The position numbers were made by a program, and so were the translations under genes. Below the pieces are notes generated by a model that worked only from the letters and a program-made list of their open reading frames with translations, did no database searches and was not told the DNA's origin. Of a DNA stretch of 64,000 nucleotides, positions 1-7,957 are shown piece by piece. How positions within the stretch are numbered: position 1 is the first letter of the stretch; each line of letters opens with the position of its first letter. The DNA is from Brevibacillus_C sp046036945 (GTDB taxonomy: Bacteria; Bacillota; Bacilli; Brevibacillales; Brevibacillaceae): positions 248,001 through 312,000 of the forward strand of contig NZ_JBJQOQ010000002.1 of the NCBI RefSeq assembly GCF_046036945.1, read 5' to 3'.

Positions 1-1
1 G

Positions 2-1462
2 ATCAGTTTTGAGCAAAAAGACAAGGATACTCGTATCGTCTGTCTATTTGATGCTTTCCCCATTTATGACGAATCCAAACATCTCATTGGAGCATTTGGG
101 CAATTTCGAAATATAACAGAACGTTTTGAAGCGGAAGAAAGGTACAACTACTTGGCCAACCATGACGATCTGACCAAGCTGCCCAACCGCAGATACTATA
201 AAAAACAGGTAACGACCATCCTGGAGCAGACGAGACAGGGAATTCATAGAGGAAAAGTGGCGATTATGTACCTGGATTTGGACCGCTTTAAGCTGGTCAA
301 CGACACATTGGGCCATTCCAATGGAGACTTGCTGTTGAAGCAGGTAGCAGACAGGTTAAAAGGGTGCCTGGAGTCAGATGAGATCGTAGCCCGGATGGGC
401 GGGGACGAATTTATGTTTCTCCTCCCCGACATCATGGACGAGCAGCATATCAAGCAGCGGGTGGAAAAAATCCTGGATCTTTTCAGTACGCCTTTCAACA
501 TGAACGGATACGAATTTCACATCACCGCTAGTATCGGTATCGCCATCTATCCCAATGACGGCTGGGATATTGAGACATTGATGGTCCATGCCGATACCGC
601 CATGTATAGAGCCAAGCACCTGGGCAAAAACCAGTATATCGTCTACTCGTCCAATATGCGGACCAAGTCGCACGAGAAAATCGTCATGGAAACCTCCTTG
701 CGAAAAGCCTTGGAGAATGGCGAACTGAAGCTCTATTACCAGCCGCAGGTGGATATTAAAACCGGTGGGATAAAAGGGGTAGAAGCTTTGATCCGTTGGC
801 AGCATCCGGTGATGGGGCTGGTTCCGCCGCATAAATTTATCCCGCTGGCGGAAGAGACCGGTTTAATCATCCAGCTGGATCAATGGGTGCTGCGCACGGC
901 TTGCCAGCAGAATAAACTGTGGCAGGAGAAGGGACTGCCTCCCATGCGCATGAGTGTCAATCTGTCATCACAGCAGTTTTCCCGGGAGCATCTCGTCGAT
1001 ACGGTCAAAGAGGTCTTGGAAGAGGTCGGACTTCATCCGCGCTACCTGGAATTGGAGATTACCGAGACGATGACGATGGATGTGGAGCACACCATTCCTA
1101 CATTAAAAGGGCTGCATGATCTCGGCGTGCAGATCAGCATCGATGACTTCGGTACAGGGTACAGCTCGTTGAATTATTTGAAAAAATTCTCCATCGACCG
1201 TCTCAAGATCGACCAATCCTTTGTCCGCGACATTACGACCGACTCCAACGACTCCGACATTGTCGAGACGATCATCGCGATGGCCCACAATATGGGCTTG
1301 GAAGTGATCGCTGAGGGGGTCGAACGAAAGGATCAGCTGCGCTTCCTGCAGATTCACAAGTGCAATGAAGTACAGGGGTACTATTTTAGCGAACCGATAA
1401 CTGCAGAAGACATCGAAGGCAATTTTGAACAGTTGCAGCGTCTCATTAAAGATAAATATTAA
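2..1462 (+). CDS. PAS-GGDEF-EAL cyclic-di-GMP turnover protein (5' end outside window)
   Basis: The reading frame is open from base 2, so the true start lies upstream of the window. The first ~45 residues (ending in IGAFGQFRNITERFEAEE) look like the end of a PAS domain and its linker. A GGDEF diguanylate cyclase domain follows with an intact MGGDEF signature near nt 395-412. The position of the RxxD inhibitory site reads LESD, so product inhibition may be absent. The EAL phosphodiesterase domain has VEALIRW, DDFGTGYSSL, KIDQSF and AEGVE, so its metal-binding residues appear present. The protein probably makes and/or degrades c-di-GMP in response to a PAS-sensed signal. The net activity cannot be told from sequence. 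It ends 18 bases before the next gene. Confidence 0.93.
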   Translation: MSFEQKDKDTRIVCLFDAFPIYDESKHLIGAFGQFRNITERFEAEERYNYLANHDDLTKLPNRRYYKKQVTTILEQTRQGIHRGKVAIMYLDLDRFKLVNDTLGHSNGDLLLKQVADRLKGCLESDEIVARMGGDEFMFLLPDIMDEQHIKQRVEKILDLFSTPFNMNGYEFHITASIGIAIYPNDGWDIETLMVHADTAMYRAKHLGKNQYIVYSSNMRTKSHEKIVMETSLRKALENGELKLYYQPQVDIKTGGIKGVEALIRWQHPVMGLVPPHKFIPLAEETGLIIQLDQWVLRTACQQNKLWQEKGLPPMRMSVNLSSQQFSREHLVDTVKEVLEEVGLHPRYLELEITETMTMDVEHTIPTLKGLHDLGVQISIDDFGTGYSSLNYLKKFSIDRLKIDQSFVRDITTDSNDSDIVETIIAMAHNMGLEVIAEGVERKDQLRFLQIHKCNEVQGYYFSEPITAEDIEGNFEQLQRLIKDKY

Positions 1463-1480
1463 TGCTATGGGGGGGCATTT

Positions 1481-3103
1481 ATGCAAACAGTCGCAAATGT
1501 ATTCGTCCATCATCTCGTCAAGTGGGGGGTTACCCACGTGTTCGGGATTCCCGGAAAGCCCGTCACTCCGCTCATCCTGGAAATGGATCGGCAGGGCATC
1601 ACCTACGTGCTCAGCAAACATGAAGGCGGTGCGGGATTTGAAGCGGCCGGGTACGCACAAAGCAGCAAAACGTTGGGGGTGGCGCTGGGAACGGCAGGCC
1701 CGGGCGGAATCAATTTGCTTACGGCGGCGGGACAAGCGATGGCTACTTATTTGCCGGTACTGTTTCTCACCGGGCAGCCGCCGATCAAAGAGATCGGCAA
1801 AGTGCTTGGCCAGGACAGTACCCAGTTTGGCAACGACCTGGTGAAGATGTTTGAAGAGGTAACCAAATTCAGTGCCCGCATCGATCGCGGCGACCTGTTG
1901 GAAACGTATCTGCACCACGCGATCGAACAGGCTTTCACCGGTGTGCGCGGGCCGGTGCACCTGTCTGTGCCGCTCGATGTCTTGATGGAAGAAATCCGTC
2001 CGTTTGACCTGCCGCTGCCAATCGACTACCCCGCTATGATCTCTGCCCATCTCGACCAGGTGATCGAACTGCTCGGCACAGCCAAACGCCCTGCGCTGTT
2101 CGTAGGAGGAGGAGTGCACGGCTTTGCGGCGTATCAGGAGCTGGAGGCGTTCGCCAGCCGCTGGAACATTCCTGTCATTACGACCCCGAGCGGCAAAGGA
2201 AGCTTTGTTTCCCGACATCCTCTTTCACTCGGGCCGTTCGGTCTGGGCGGCAATCAGGCTACGGAAGACTACCTGCTTCAAGGGGTAGACGTGATGGTCG
2301 TCGTGGGGAGCCAGCTGTGCGATCTGGAATTGGCCGGTTTTACCCCGGCGATGTATCCGCAGCAGATCATTCATTTTGACCACAATCCGGATTTTATCGG
2401 CAAAGCGATTCCGGTGCCGACTTTGCCGGTGTTGGGGAATATTCGGGAGAATTTGCGGGCGATTCTAAATAAAACCAGTCATTTGGAAGCAAAGATAGAT
2501 TTTTCCAAACCGGAGGAGCCGGAGGAACCCGTTGACGCTGGCGAGTATCTGACCGGCAGGCAGGTGATGGAGGTGCTCCGCTCAGAACTGCCGGGAGACA
2601 CAGTCGTATTTGGCGATGCCGGCAGCCACTCCTTTTACGCGATCAAATACTTCGATATCGAAGAGCCGGGAACGTTTTTCTTTGAAGAAGTGTTCGCTTC
2701 GATGGGAAGAGCGATCGGATATACGATAGGGGCGAAATTGGGGGCGCCGGACAAGAGATTCGTGTGTCTTACCGGGGATGGCTGCATGTTCATGACCGGG
2801 ACGGAGGTATCGACGGCTGTCAACCACAACGCTCCGGTGATATTCGTCGTCCTGAACAACGCTAGCTTGGACATGGTGGATAAAGGCATGGCAGCACACT
2901 TGGGGCGCGGTATCGGAACGACGTACCAGACGCCGCTCCATGCTGCGAAGTTCGCGGAATCCATGGGAGCCGCCTCCTTCCGCTGTACGAGGGAAGAGGA
3001 GCTGCGGGCAGCGATAGCAGAGGCGCTGCAGCTTGAACAGGTGGCCGTGATCGAGGTCATGGTCGATCCGTATGAAATTCCGCCGACGATGAAGCGGGGA
3101 TAA
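1481..3103 (+). CDS. Thiamine-diphosphate-dependent enzyme, acetolactate synthase/pyruvate oxidase-like
   Basis: This 540-residue protein has the three-domain layout of the acetolactate synthase/benzoylformate decarboxylase family: an N-terminal pyrimidine domain, a central Rossmann-like domain and a C-terminal pyrophosphate domain. The cofactor-activating glutamate is E48 in KHEGG. The ThDP-binding motif starts at GDG (residues 432-434) and ends in LNN about 28 residues later. The ATG follows a run of seven G that can act as a ribosome binding site. The substrate is unknown: FAD- or acetolactate-specific signatures are not clear enough to name it ilvB, alsS or pox. It is followed 24 bases later by a carboxymuconolactone-decarboxylase-like gene, which suggests a two-gene operon. 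Confidence 0.85.
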   Translation: MQTVANVFVHHLVKWGVTHVFGIPGKPVTPLILEMDRQGITYVLSKHEGGAGFEAAGYAQSSKTLGVALGTAGPGGINLLTAAGQAMATYLPVLFLTGQPPIKEIGKVLGQDSTQFGNDLVKMFEEVTKFSARIDRGDLLETYLHHAIEQAFTGVRGPVHLSVPLDVLMEEIRPFDLPLPIDYPAMISAHLDQVIELLGTAKRPALFVGGGVHGFAAYQELEAFASRWNIPVITTPSGKGSFVSRHPLSLGPFGLGGNQATEDYLLQGVDVMVVVGSQLCDLELAGFTPAMYPQQIIHFDHNPDFIGKAIPVPTLPVLGNIRENLRAILNKTSHLEAKIDFSKPEEPEEPVDAGEYLTGRQVMEVLRSELPGDTVVFGDAGSHSFYAIKYFDIEEPGTFFFEEVFASMGRAIGYTIGAKLGAPDKRFVCLTGDGCMFMTGTEVSTAVNHNAPVIFVVLNNASLDMVDKGMAAHLGRGIGTTYQTPLHAAKFAESMGAASFRCTREEELRAAIAEALQLEQVAVIEVMVDPYEIPPTMKRG

Positions 3104-3127
3104 ATTTTTCGCAGAGGTGAATGGAAG

Positions 3128-3529
3128 ATGAGTCATGACAAAATGACAAATGCGGAGCGTTACCAGCAGGGGATAGACACGCTGATCAAAATGGTCGGGG
3201 AAGAGGGGGCGAAGACGATTGCGGATATCCGCTCGTTTTTTCCCGACTTTGGCCACACGCTCGTCGCTTTCGGATTTGGCGATCTGTATTCCCGGCCGGT
3301 CCTCGACTTGAAGCAGAGGGAGATGATCACGCTGACCTCGCTGATCACGCAAGGAGCCACAGAGCAGCTGCCTTTTCACGTCCACGCTGCGCTGAACGTC
3401 GGGATGACGCCGGAGGAGATTCTGGAGATCGTGCTGCACTGCGGCGGCTATGCCGGCTTTCCCAAAGCCTGCGGGGCCTTGAATGTGGTAAAGGAAGTGT
3501 TTCAGCAGCGGGAGATCACCGTGTCGTGA
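3128..3529 (+). CDS. Carboxymuconolactone decarboxylase family protein
   Basis: This 133-residue protein matches the small all-helical CMD/AhpD fold. The core runs LDLKQREMITLTSLI, then a histidine in PFHVHAAL, then GMTPEEILEIVLHCGGYAGFP. The CxxC pair used by AhpD-type peroxidase partners is not seen; the equivalent region carries a histidine. It is therefore more like a gamma-carboxymuconolactone decarboxylase or an uncharacterised subfamily member. A ribosome binding site (GAGGTG) precedes the ATG. It lies directly behind the ThDP enzyme and shares a terminator region with a convergent gene. The substrate is unknown. Confidence 0.8.
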   Translation: MSHDKMTNAERYQQGIDTLIKMVGEEGAKTIADIRSFFPDFGHTLVAFGFGDLYSRPVLDLKQREMITLTSLITQGATEQLPFHVHAALNVGMTPEEILEIVLHCGGYAGFPKACGALNVVKEVFQQREITVS

Positions 3530-3543
3530 AAAAGAGAAAAAGC

Positions 3544-3575
3544 TAAGGGAGAGGCGAACCTCTCCCTTATTTTTT
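3544..3575. terminator. Bidirectional rho-independent terminator
   Basis: An 11-bp perfect stem (TAAGGGAGAGG / CCTCTCCCTTA) with a CGAA loop is followed by a T run on the + strand and has A residues on the other side. It serves two convergent genes. The stop codon of the minus-strand gene lies inside the T run. Confidence 0.9.
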
Positions 3576-3899
3576 GTATCCCAGATAAGCTGCCCAGGCG
3601 CCGATGATCAGGTGGATCACATTGTTCAGAGCCAAAACGTGAAACAGTCCAAACATGCCTGGGACGATGAAGCCGAGGATGCCGATCAAGAGGTAAAATA
3701 CGCCGATTACTTTTGCAAACAGCCCCGCAGAAGCGGACTCCCTGCCAGCGTATAACCCCCATAGTCCAGTTATGATGTAAATGATGTCAAGAATCGGATC
3801 AAACTGGAGAACCCCGGATACATTTGAGACGAAGAAGCCTAAAATCCCTACCAGTAAGAATAACGCTCCAAAGACCTTCGAAAACGTCTGCACTGGCAT
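3567..3899 (-). CDS. Small four-helix membrane protein, DUF4383-like
   Basis: This 110-residue hydrophobic protein has about four membrane segments, including two similar stretches (GALFLLVGILGFFV and GVFYLLIGILGFIVPG) that suggest internal duplication. It resembles the DUF4383 family of small membrane proteins of unknown function. The start is the ATG at 3897-3899, preceded by GGAGGTGTTACA as ribosome binding site. A longer upstream reading frame exists but overlaps the deacetylase gene in antisense and looks non-coding. No partner gene is evident. Confidence 0.8.
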   Translation of the reverse strand: MPVQTFSKVFGALFLLVGILGFFVSNVSGVLQFDPILDIIYIITGLWGLYAGRESASAGLFAKVIGVFYLLIGILGFIVPGMFGLFHVLALNNVIHLIIGAWAAYLGYKK

Positions 3900-4040
3900 T
3901 GTAACACCTCCTCTCTCCGATCTTGGTTCAACATATGCGTGTGGGACTGGTTTGGTTATGGGGGTATGCTGAGAAGGGAGAGTTTTGGGTACATTAATAT
4001 AGTAGAGATGGAATGGGATACTGCTGAAAGGAGCTTGGCG

Positions 4041-4769
4041 ATGAACTGGACGCGACTGGCACTGGCGGCAATGCTGGTCTGGATGATGTCGGTATCCGGA
4101 GCTGGGGGAGCGCAGGCAGCCGGACTTCAAGCCGATTTTCCCGACTTGCTGTTTTTTAACGGTCCTCGAACCGAAAAGAAAGTAGCCCTGACCTTTGACG
4201 ACGGACCGGATGGGTTTTACACGCGGAAAATTCTCGATATCTTGCGGGAGAACGGGATTCACGCCACTTTTTTCATTGTCGGAAGGCAGGCCAAGAAACA
4301 CCCGGAGGTTGTCAAGGAAATCGCCAGCGGCGGGCATGTCTTGGGCAATCACACCTGGGGCCATCACAATCTGGCGAAGATGACGGGACAAGACGTGCAG
4401 ACGGAGATTGCCAAAACAGATGAGATCTTGTACTCGCTGCTTGGCTACCATCCGGCGCTGCTCCGTCCGCCGTTTGGCTCTACTACGGCCGAGGTGGTGG
4501 AAGAAGCGGCGGCCATGCAGTACAAGGTCGTAAACTGGTCGGTGGACACCCGAGACTGGGCAGGTACGCCGACGAGTGAAATTCTGGAAAAGGTCAAGCA
4601 GCAGGTCAAGCCCGGGGCGATCATTCTGCAGCACTGCGCGGGCGGAAGGCAGAATGATCTCAGCAATACACTGGCTGCCCTGCCGCTGATCATCGCGATG
4701 TTGAAAGAGCAGGGGTACACGTTCGTCACGGTGCCGGAGCTGCTAAATATTTCAGGGCAAAATGAGTGA
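4041..4769 (+). CDS. Polysaccharide deacetylase (NodB domain), secreted or membrane-anchored
   Basis: This 242-residue protein has an N-terminal signal or anchor segment (residues ~5-27) followed by a NodB homology domain. Motif 1 is TFDDGP at 51-56. Motif 2 is H104-x3-H108 in NHTWGH, the metal ligands. Motif 3 is RPPFG at 142-146, motif 4 is DTRDW near 169-173, and motif 5 includes LQH at 196-198. All catalytic elements are present. The enzyme probably removes acetyl groups from peptidoglycan or another envelope polysaccharide. The ATG at 4041 is chosen because GAAAGGAGC lies just upstream; earlier in-frame ATGs lack one. It is monocistronic with its own terminator. Confidence 0.88.
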   Translation: MNWTRLALAAMLVWMMSVSGAGGAQAAGLQADFPDLLFFNGPRTEKKVALTFDDGPDGFYTRKILDILRENGIHATFFIVGRQAKKHPEVVKEIASGGHVLGNHTWGHHNLAKMTGQDVQTEIAKTDEILYSLLGYHPALLRPPFGSTTAEVVEEAAAMQYKVVNWSVDTRDWAGTPTSEILEKVKQQVKPGAIILQHCAGGRQNDLSNTLAALPLIIAMLKEQGYTFVTVPELLNISGQNE

Positions 4770-4814
4770 AACACCCTCGGCTTCTATGCGTATAAGATAG
4801 AGGGTGTTTTTCCT
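4769..4814 (+). terminator. Rho-independent terminator after the deacetylase gene
   Basis: A 10-bp stem AAACACCCTC / GAGGGTGTTT is followed by TTTTCC. It starts at the stop codon of the deacetylase gene. Confidence 0.85.
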
Positions 4815-4850
4815 TTGCCAAAGTATGCAAGAAAGAGTAAAAGCCTTTTT

Positions 4851-4878
4851 TTGCATTCGCGTTATGTTATGCTATGCT
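4851..4878 (+). promoter_or_regulatory. Putative sigma-A promoter for the SLAP gene cluster
   Basis: TTGCAT and TATGCT are separated by 16 bases, about 50 bases upstream of the first SLAP start codon. This is a fair match to a vegetative promoter, predicted from sequence only. Confidence 0.5.
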
Positions 4879-4927
4879 TAATGCAAGTAGAGAAGAAGAG
4901 ATGTCGGATGAACAGGGAGAGTACCGA

Positions 4928-5884
4928 ATGTTATCTTTTGTGAAAAACTGGCTAAACAAAGATTCCGCAGCGAATGAAGAGAATGCCCAGACGAGAGAAG
5001 AGTCTGTATTGCCTGCCGCGGAAGCGCCGATTGCGAGCGAACAGCAGCAGCCGTTCGAGGCTGATTCCAAGGAGAAGGCGACTACTGCCCTCTCGCTTCA
5101 CGAATCCTGGCAAACGGCTTTGGAAGATAAGCAAAGATACGCCCTTTCTTTTATGGCAAATGAGCTGCCCCCGATCGAAGTCGGTCAAGTCGGGTTGGTT
5201 GGAATTCACCTGACACCCCATGACGACGGAGCCGAAGTGACCGCATTTATTCGCAACGGACTGCCCCAGCCGATTCAATTGGGCAAGATGAATCTGGTGG
5301 TGCTGTTTGGAGAAAACGAACTCTTTACCCGGCAGGAGTTTGATCTGTCCGAGCTCGGGGAGATTCCCGCTTTTCACGCCAGACCGTGGAGCTTTGTCTT
5401 CCACCGCGATCACTTTTTGCAAAAGGGCGTGCTGTTGACCAACTGGAAGGTTGCCTTCGAGCTGGCCGAGAAGAAAATGGTTTTACCGCAAAAGCTGGAA
5501 TTGGAAGAATCGTGGATTAAAGCGCTCAATGACGATCAAAAAAATTCGCTGGTCGAGCTGGCCAAGCGGCTTCCCCCGCTAAAGCCGGGAGAGGTGAATA
5601 TTCAAAGCGTCCAGCTGTCCAAATCGCCGGACGGGTCGCTTCGGGCCATGCTGTTGATTCGCAATGGCTCCAGACAGTCCCTGTCCTTTGAAAAGCTGCC
5701 GCTTCGTCTGCATGATGCCACAGGCGAGGTAGTAGCGGAAGGATTGTTTGAACTGGCCGGACTTACGGTTCATTCGGAAACCAGCAAACCGTGGATGTTT
5801 ATCTTCCCGCCGGAGAGCGTGGTCAAAGAGGACGCGGATCTGTCTCGCTGGAAGGTCACAGCGCCGCAAAGTGCTGGAGCCTGA
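4928..5884 (+). CDS. Accessory Sec system S-layer assembly (SLAP-type) protein, paralogue 1
   Basis: This 318-residue protein has an N-terminal tag LSFVKNWLNK, an acidic low-complexity linker (about residues 15-55) and two copies of a ~120-residue domain. Each copy contains an LxLHxSWE-like opening, an ELPPIxxGxV segment, an FIRNG motif and a closing SRPWxFVF-like stretch. This pattern fits the SLAP domain family annotated as accessory Sec S-layer assembly proteins. No signal peptide is visible, so it is probably cytoplasmic and may act as a chaperone for S-layer precursors. The ATG at 4928 is preferred over the in-frame ATG at 4874 because of an upstream AGGGAG and because the paralogues begin with the same tag. 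Confidence 0.75.
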   Translation: MLSFVKNWLNKDSAANEENAQTREESVLPAAEAPIASEQQQPFEADSKEKATTALSLHESWQTALEDKQRYALSFMANELPPIEVGQVGLVGIHLTPHDDGAEVTAFIRNGLPQPIQLGKMNLVVLFGENELFTRQEFDLSELGEIPAFHARPWSFVFHRDHFLQKGVLLTNWKVAFELAEKKMVLPQKLELEESWIKALNDDQKNSLVELAKRLPPLKPGEVNIQSVQLSKSPDGSLRAMLLIRNGSRQSLSFEKLPLRLHDATGEVVAEGLFELAGLTVHSETSKPWMFIFPPESVVKEDADLSRWKVTAPQSAGA

Positions 5885-5910
5885 GCCCAAGGTTTCATGT
5901 TTTTGCTGGC

Positions 5911-5937
5911 TTGATGAACCAAACCATATGATATAAT
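5911..5937 (+). promoter_or_regulatory. Putative extended -10 promoter
   Basis: TGATATAAT gives an extended -10 element with a perfect TATAAT hexamer, and TTGATG lies 15 bases upstream. It would allow separate transcription of the second and third SLAP paralogues. Confidence 0.5.
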
Positions 5938-5983
5938 GAACAGATAGATAAACGGCAGAGCAGCTAAATAAAAGGAGGATACC

Positions 5984-6949
5984 ATGTTTACCTTTGTAAA
6001 GAAATGGTTGAATAAAGATCAAGAGGAAATGAAATCCCTTGAAGAAATAAAACGCGATGTCCAGGAGGATTACGACGTCTCCACTCCGCCTATGACTCCT
6101 GACGGTACGGAGGTGGCGCCATCTCCGAGCGGGAACCCTACGGTGCGGACGGAGCTGTCGCTGCATCCGAGTTGGGAACAGCAGCTGGATGCAGATAAAA
6201 AATACACGCTCCGCTTTTTGCAGTCTGAGCTGCCGGAGATGGTCGAAGGAACGATGGGGGTAGCTGGTTTCAGCTTGATTCCGGGCGAAGAAGGCGTTAC
6301 GGTGGCGCTGTTCTTCCGCAACGGGATGACGCGTCCCCTGGAGTTTAACAATATCGGCCTGACCATCCGGGTCGGAGATGAGGTATTCGCCCGCCATTGG
6401 TTCAATCTGAAAGAAGTGGGCACCATCCCGCCGCAAACAAGCCGTCCGTGGGAGGTCTTTTTCCCGAAAGAGACATTCCTGATGGATCAGGTGTCATTTG
6501 AGCGTTGGAAGGTGCAGTTGAATCTTGGACAGCAGATTTCGGTCTGGCCGAAGCACCTGGATTTGGACCCGCAGATGGAAGAGCGCATGACAGAAGTTCA
6601 AAAGATGAAGCTGCTGGATATCGTCAACCGGCTGCCGGCTATGCGTCCTGACCATATAGAGTTTGACGGATTTGACATCGGGTGGACGAAAGATGGCCGC
6701 CTCGTCGTCGGGGTTCTCATCCGCAATGCGCTTCGCCGTCCATACCGTCCCAAAACGCTGGAAGTGAAAATCACTGACCGCCAAAATAATGTGATCGCCC
6801 AAGGGAAAATCTTGACCCATAACATCGAAGTCCGCCCTGGAACGAGCCGTCCGTGGATGGTCGTCTTCCCGGCCGAAACGGTGAAAAAACCTGGGGCCGA
6901 GCTGCATCGAAACTGGCTGCTGCGTGTAACAGATCCGGATAGCAAGTAA
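5984..6949 (+). CDS. Accessory Sec system S-layer assembly (SLAP-type) protein, paralogue 2
   Basis: This 321-residue paralogue of the preceding gene opens with FTFVKKWLNK, has an acidic and proline-rich linker, then two SLAP-type domains. The first contains ELSLHPSWE, LFFRNGM and SRPWEVFF; the second contains LPAMRPDHI, VLIRNAL and SRPWMVVF. A strong ribosome binding site (AAAGGAGG) precedes the ATG. No signal peptide or membrane segment is seen. By analogy with S-layer assembly proteins it is expected to act in the cytoplasm on secreted surface protein precursors, but this is inferred from the family and not shown here. Confidence 0.75.
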   Translation: MFTFVKKWLNKDQEEMKSLEEIKRDVQEDYDVSTPPMTPDGTEVAPSPSGNPTVRTELSLHPSWEQQLDADKKYTLRFLQSELPEMVEGTMGVAGFSLIPGEEGVTVALFFRNGMTRPLEFNNIGLTIRVGDEVFARHWFNLKEVGTIPPQTSRPWEVFFPKETFLMDQVSFERWKVQLNLGQQISVWPKHLDLDPQMEERMTEVQKMKLLDIVNRLPAMRPDHIEFDGFDIGWTKDGRLVVGVLIRNALRRPYRPKTLEVKITDRQNNVIAQGKILTHNIEVRPGTSRPWMVVFPAETVKKPGAELHRNWLLRVTDPDSK

Positions 6950-6978
6950 GTTGTTTGTGCAAACGAGGAGGTTTGTGT

Positions 6979-7956
6979 ATGAGTTGGTTATTGGAAAATT
7001 GGTTTGGTTCGAAAGACAGCCTGGATCAAGTGCGGGACGACATCCGCGGCCACGCCCATAAGGAAACGTACTTGGGCGTGTCGGGAATCGAGAACCCGGA
7101 GCTCTCTTCCAACCGGGTGGAACCGTCTGAGCTGTTTTTATCCCTGCACGGTCCGTGGGAAGACAGACTGCAGGACATCGAGGAGGAGCTGCTGCAGTTT
7201 ATCCACGATGAGCTTCCGCCGATCGTCCGCGACGAGGTCGGGATCATCCCGTTCTTCACCAGTGTGCTGCCTCATGGCTATCTGGTGCTCAGCTTTATCC
7301 GCAACGCCAGCGACGAAGACATCCTGTTGAATCAACTACCGCTTTCGCTGGTAACGCCTGACGGGGAAGTCGTGGCGCAAAAGACTTTTGATATGCTTTC
7401 GTTCGGCAGCATCGGCGATTACTCCAGCCGCCCCTGTGAATTCGTGTTCCGTTGGGACGAATTCACGAAGGTTCCTGAGCAAGTGGAGCTTGCCTTGGTA
7501 TTCGACGCACCGCCTGTAGGTAAGGCAAGCGGCAAGGAGACGCAGCAGGAGGGCTTGACCAGCGAAGAGATGACCCACTATGAAAAAATCGCGAAGGAGC
7601 AGCCTGCGGTTGCCAGCGGCGAGGTGGAGTTGAAAGTATTGGGCATCAAGCCTACGGATGAAGGCGGCTTAAAGGTAGTCGTTTTGTTCCGCAACGGTTT
7701 GGACAAAATGCTTGAATTTACAGAGGTGCCGATCATTATCCGCGACAAGTCGGGGGAAGAAGTGGCTCGTGCCCACTTCGGACTGAAAAACCTCCATGTG
7801 GCGGCCAATGACAGCCGGGTATGGGGCTTTAACGTGCCGGCTGATTCCCTGACCAAAACGGATGTAAACCCGGAGGAATGCACAGCGTTCATCCCTGATG
7901 CAAAGCCTGATAACCCGCGTAATTTTGGGGGCGGACCTGCGGGGTTGGTCCAGTAG
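6979..7956 (+). CDS. Accessory Sec system S-layer assembly (SLAP-type) protein, paralogue 3
   Basis: This third tandem paralogue (325 residues) is the most divergent. It keeps the amphipathic N-terminal tag (MSWLLENWFG), an FLSLHGPWE opening, ELPPIVRDEVG, SFIRNAS and SRPCEFVF in the first domain. The second domain has VLFRNGL and SRVWGFNV and is preceded by a less conserved linker. The ATG at 6979 follows GAGGAGG with good spacing; an in-frame ATG 24 bases upstream has no such site. It is probably co-transcribed with paralogue 2 (gap 29 bases) and with the Ig-like protein that starts two bases after its stop codon. Confidence 0.72.
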   Translation: MSWLLENWFGSKDSLDQVRDDIRGHAHKETYLGVSGIENPELSSNRVEPSELFLSLHGPWEDRLQDIEEELLQFIHDELPPIVRDEVGIIPFFTSVLPHGYLVLSFIRNASDEDILLNQLPLSLVTPDGEVVAQKTFDMLSFGSIGDYSSRPCEFVFRWDEFTKVPEQVELALVFDAPPVGKASGKETQQEGLTSEEMTHYEKIAKEQPAVASGEVELKVLGIKPTDEGGLKVVVLFRNGLDKMLEFTEVPIIIRDKSGEEVARAHFGLKNLHVAANDSRVWGFNVPADSLTKTDVNPEECTAFIPDAKPDNPRNFGGGPAGLVQ

Positions 7957-7957
7957 C

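Noticed and set aside
1103..2218. 371-codon open frame on the minus strand across the EAL domain and the ThDP enzyme
   Set aside because: It crosses two well-supported genes in antisense and its translation resembles no protein family; it is caused by GC-rich codon structure.
2582..3439. 285-codon minus-strand frame opposite the ThDP enzyme and CMD gene
   Set aside because: Antisense shadow of two real genes, with no ribosome binding site or domain.
3900..4634. N-terminal extension of the small membrane protein gene antisense to the deacetylase
   Set aside because: The ATG at 3897-3899 has an ideal ribosome binding site and begins the hydrophobic protein; the extension is low-quality and covers the real deacetylase gene.
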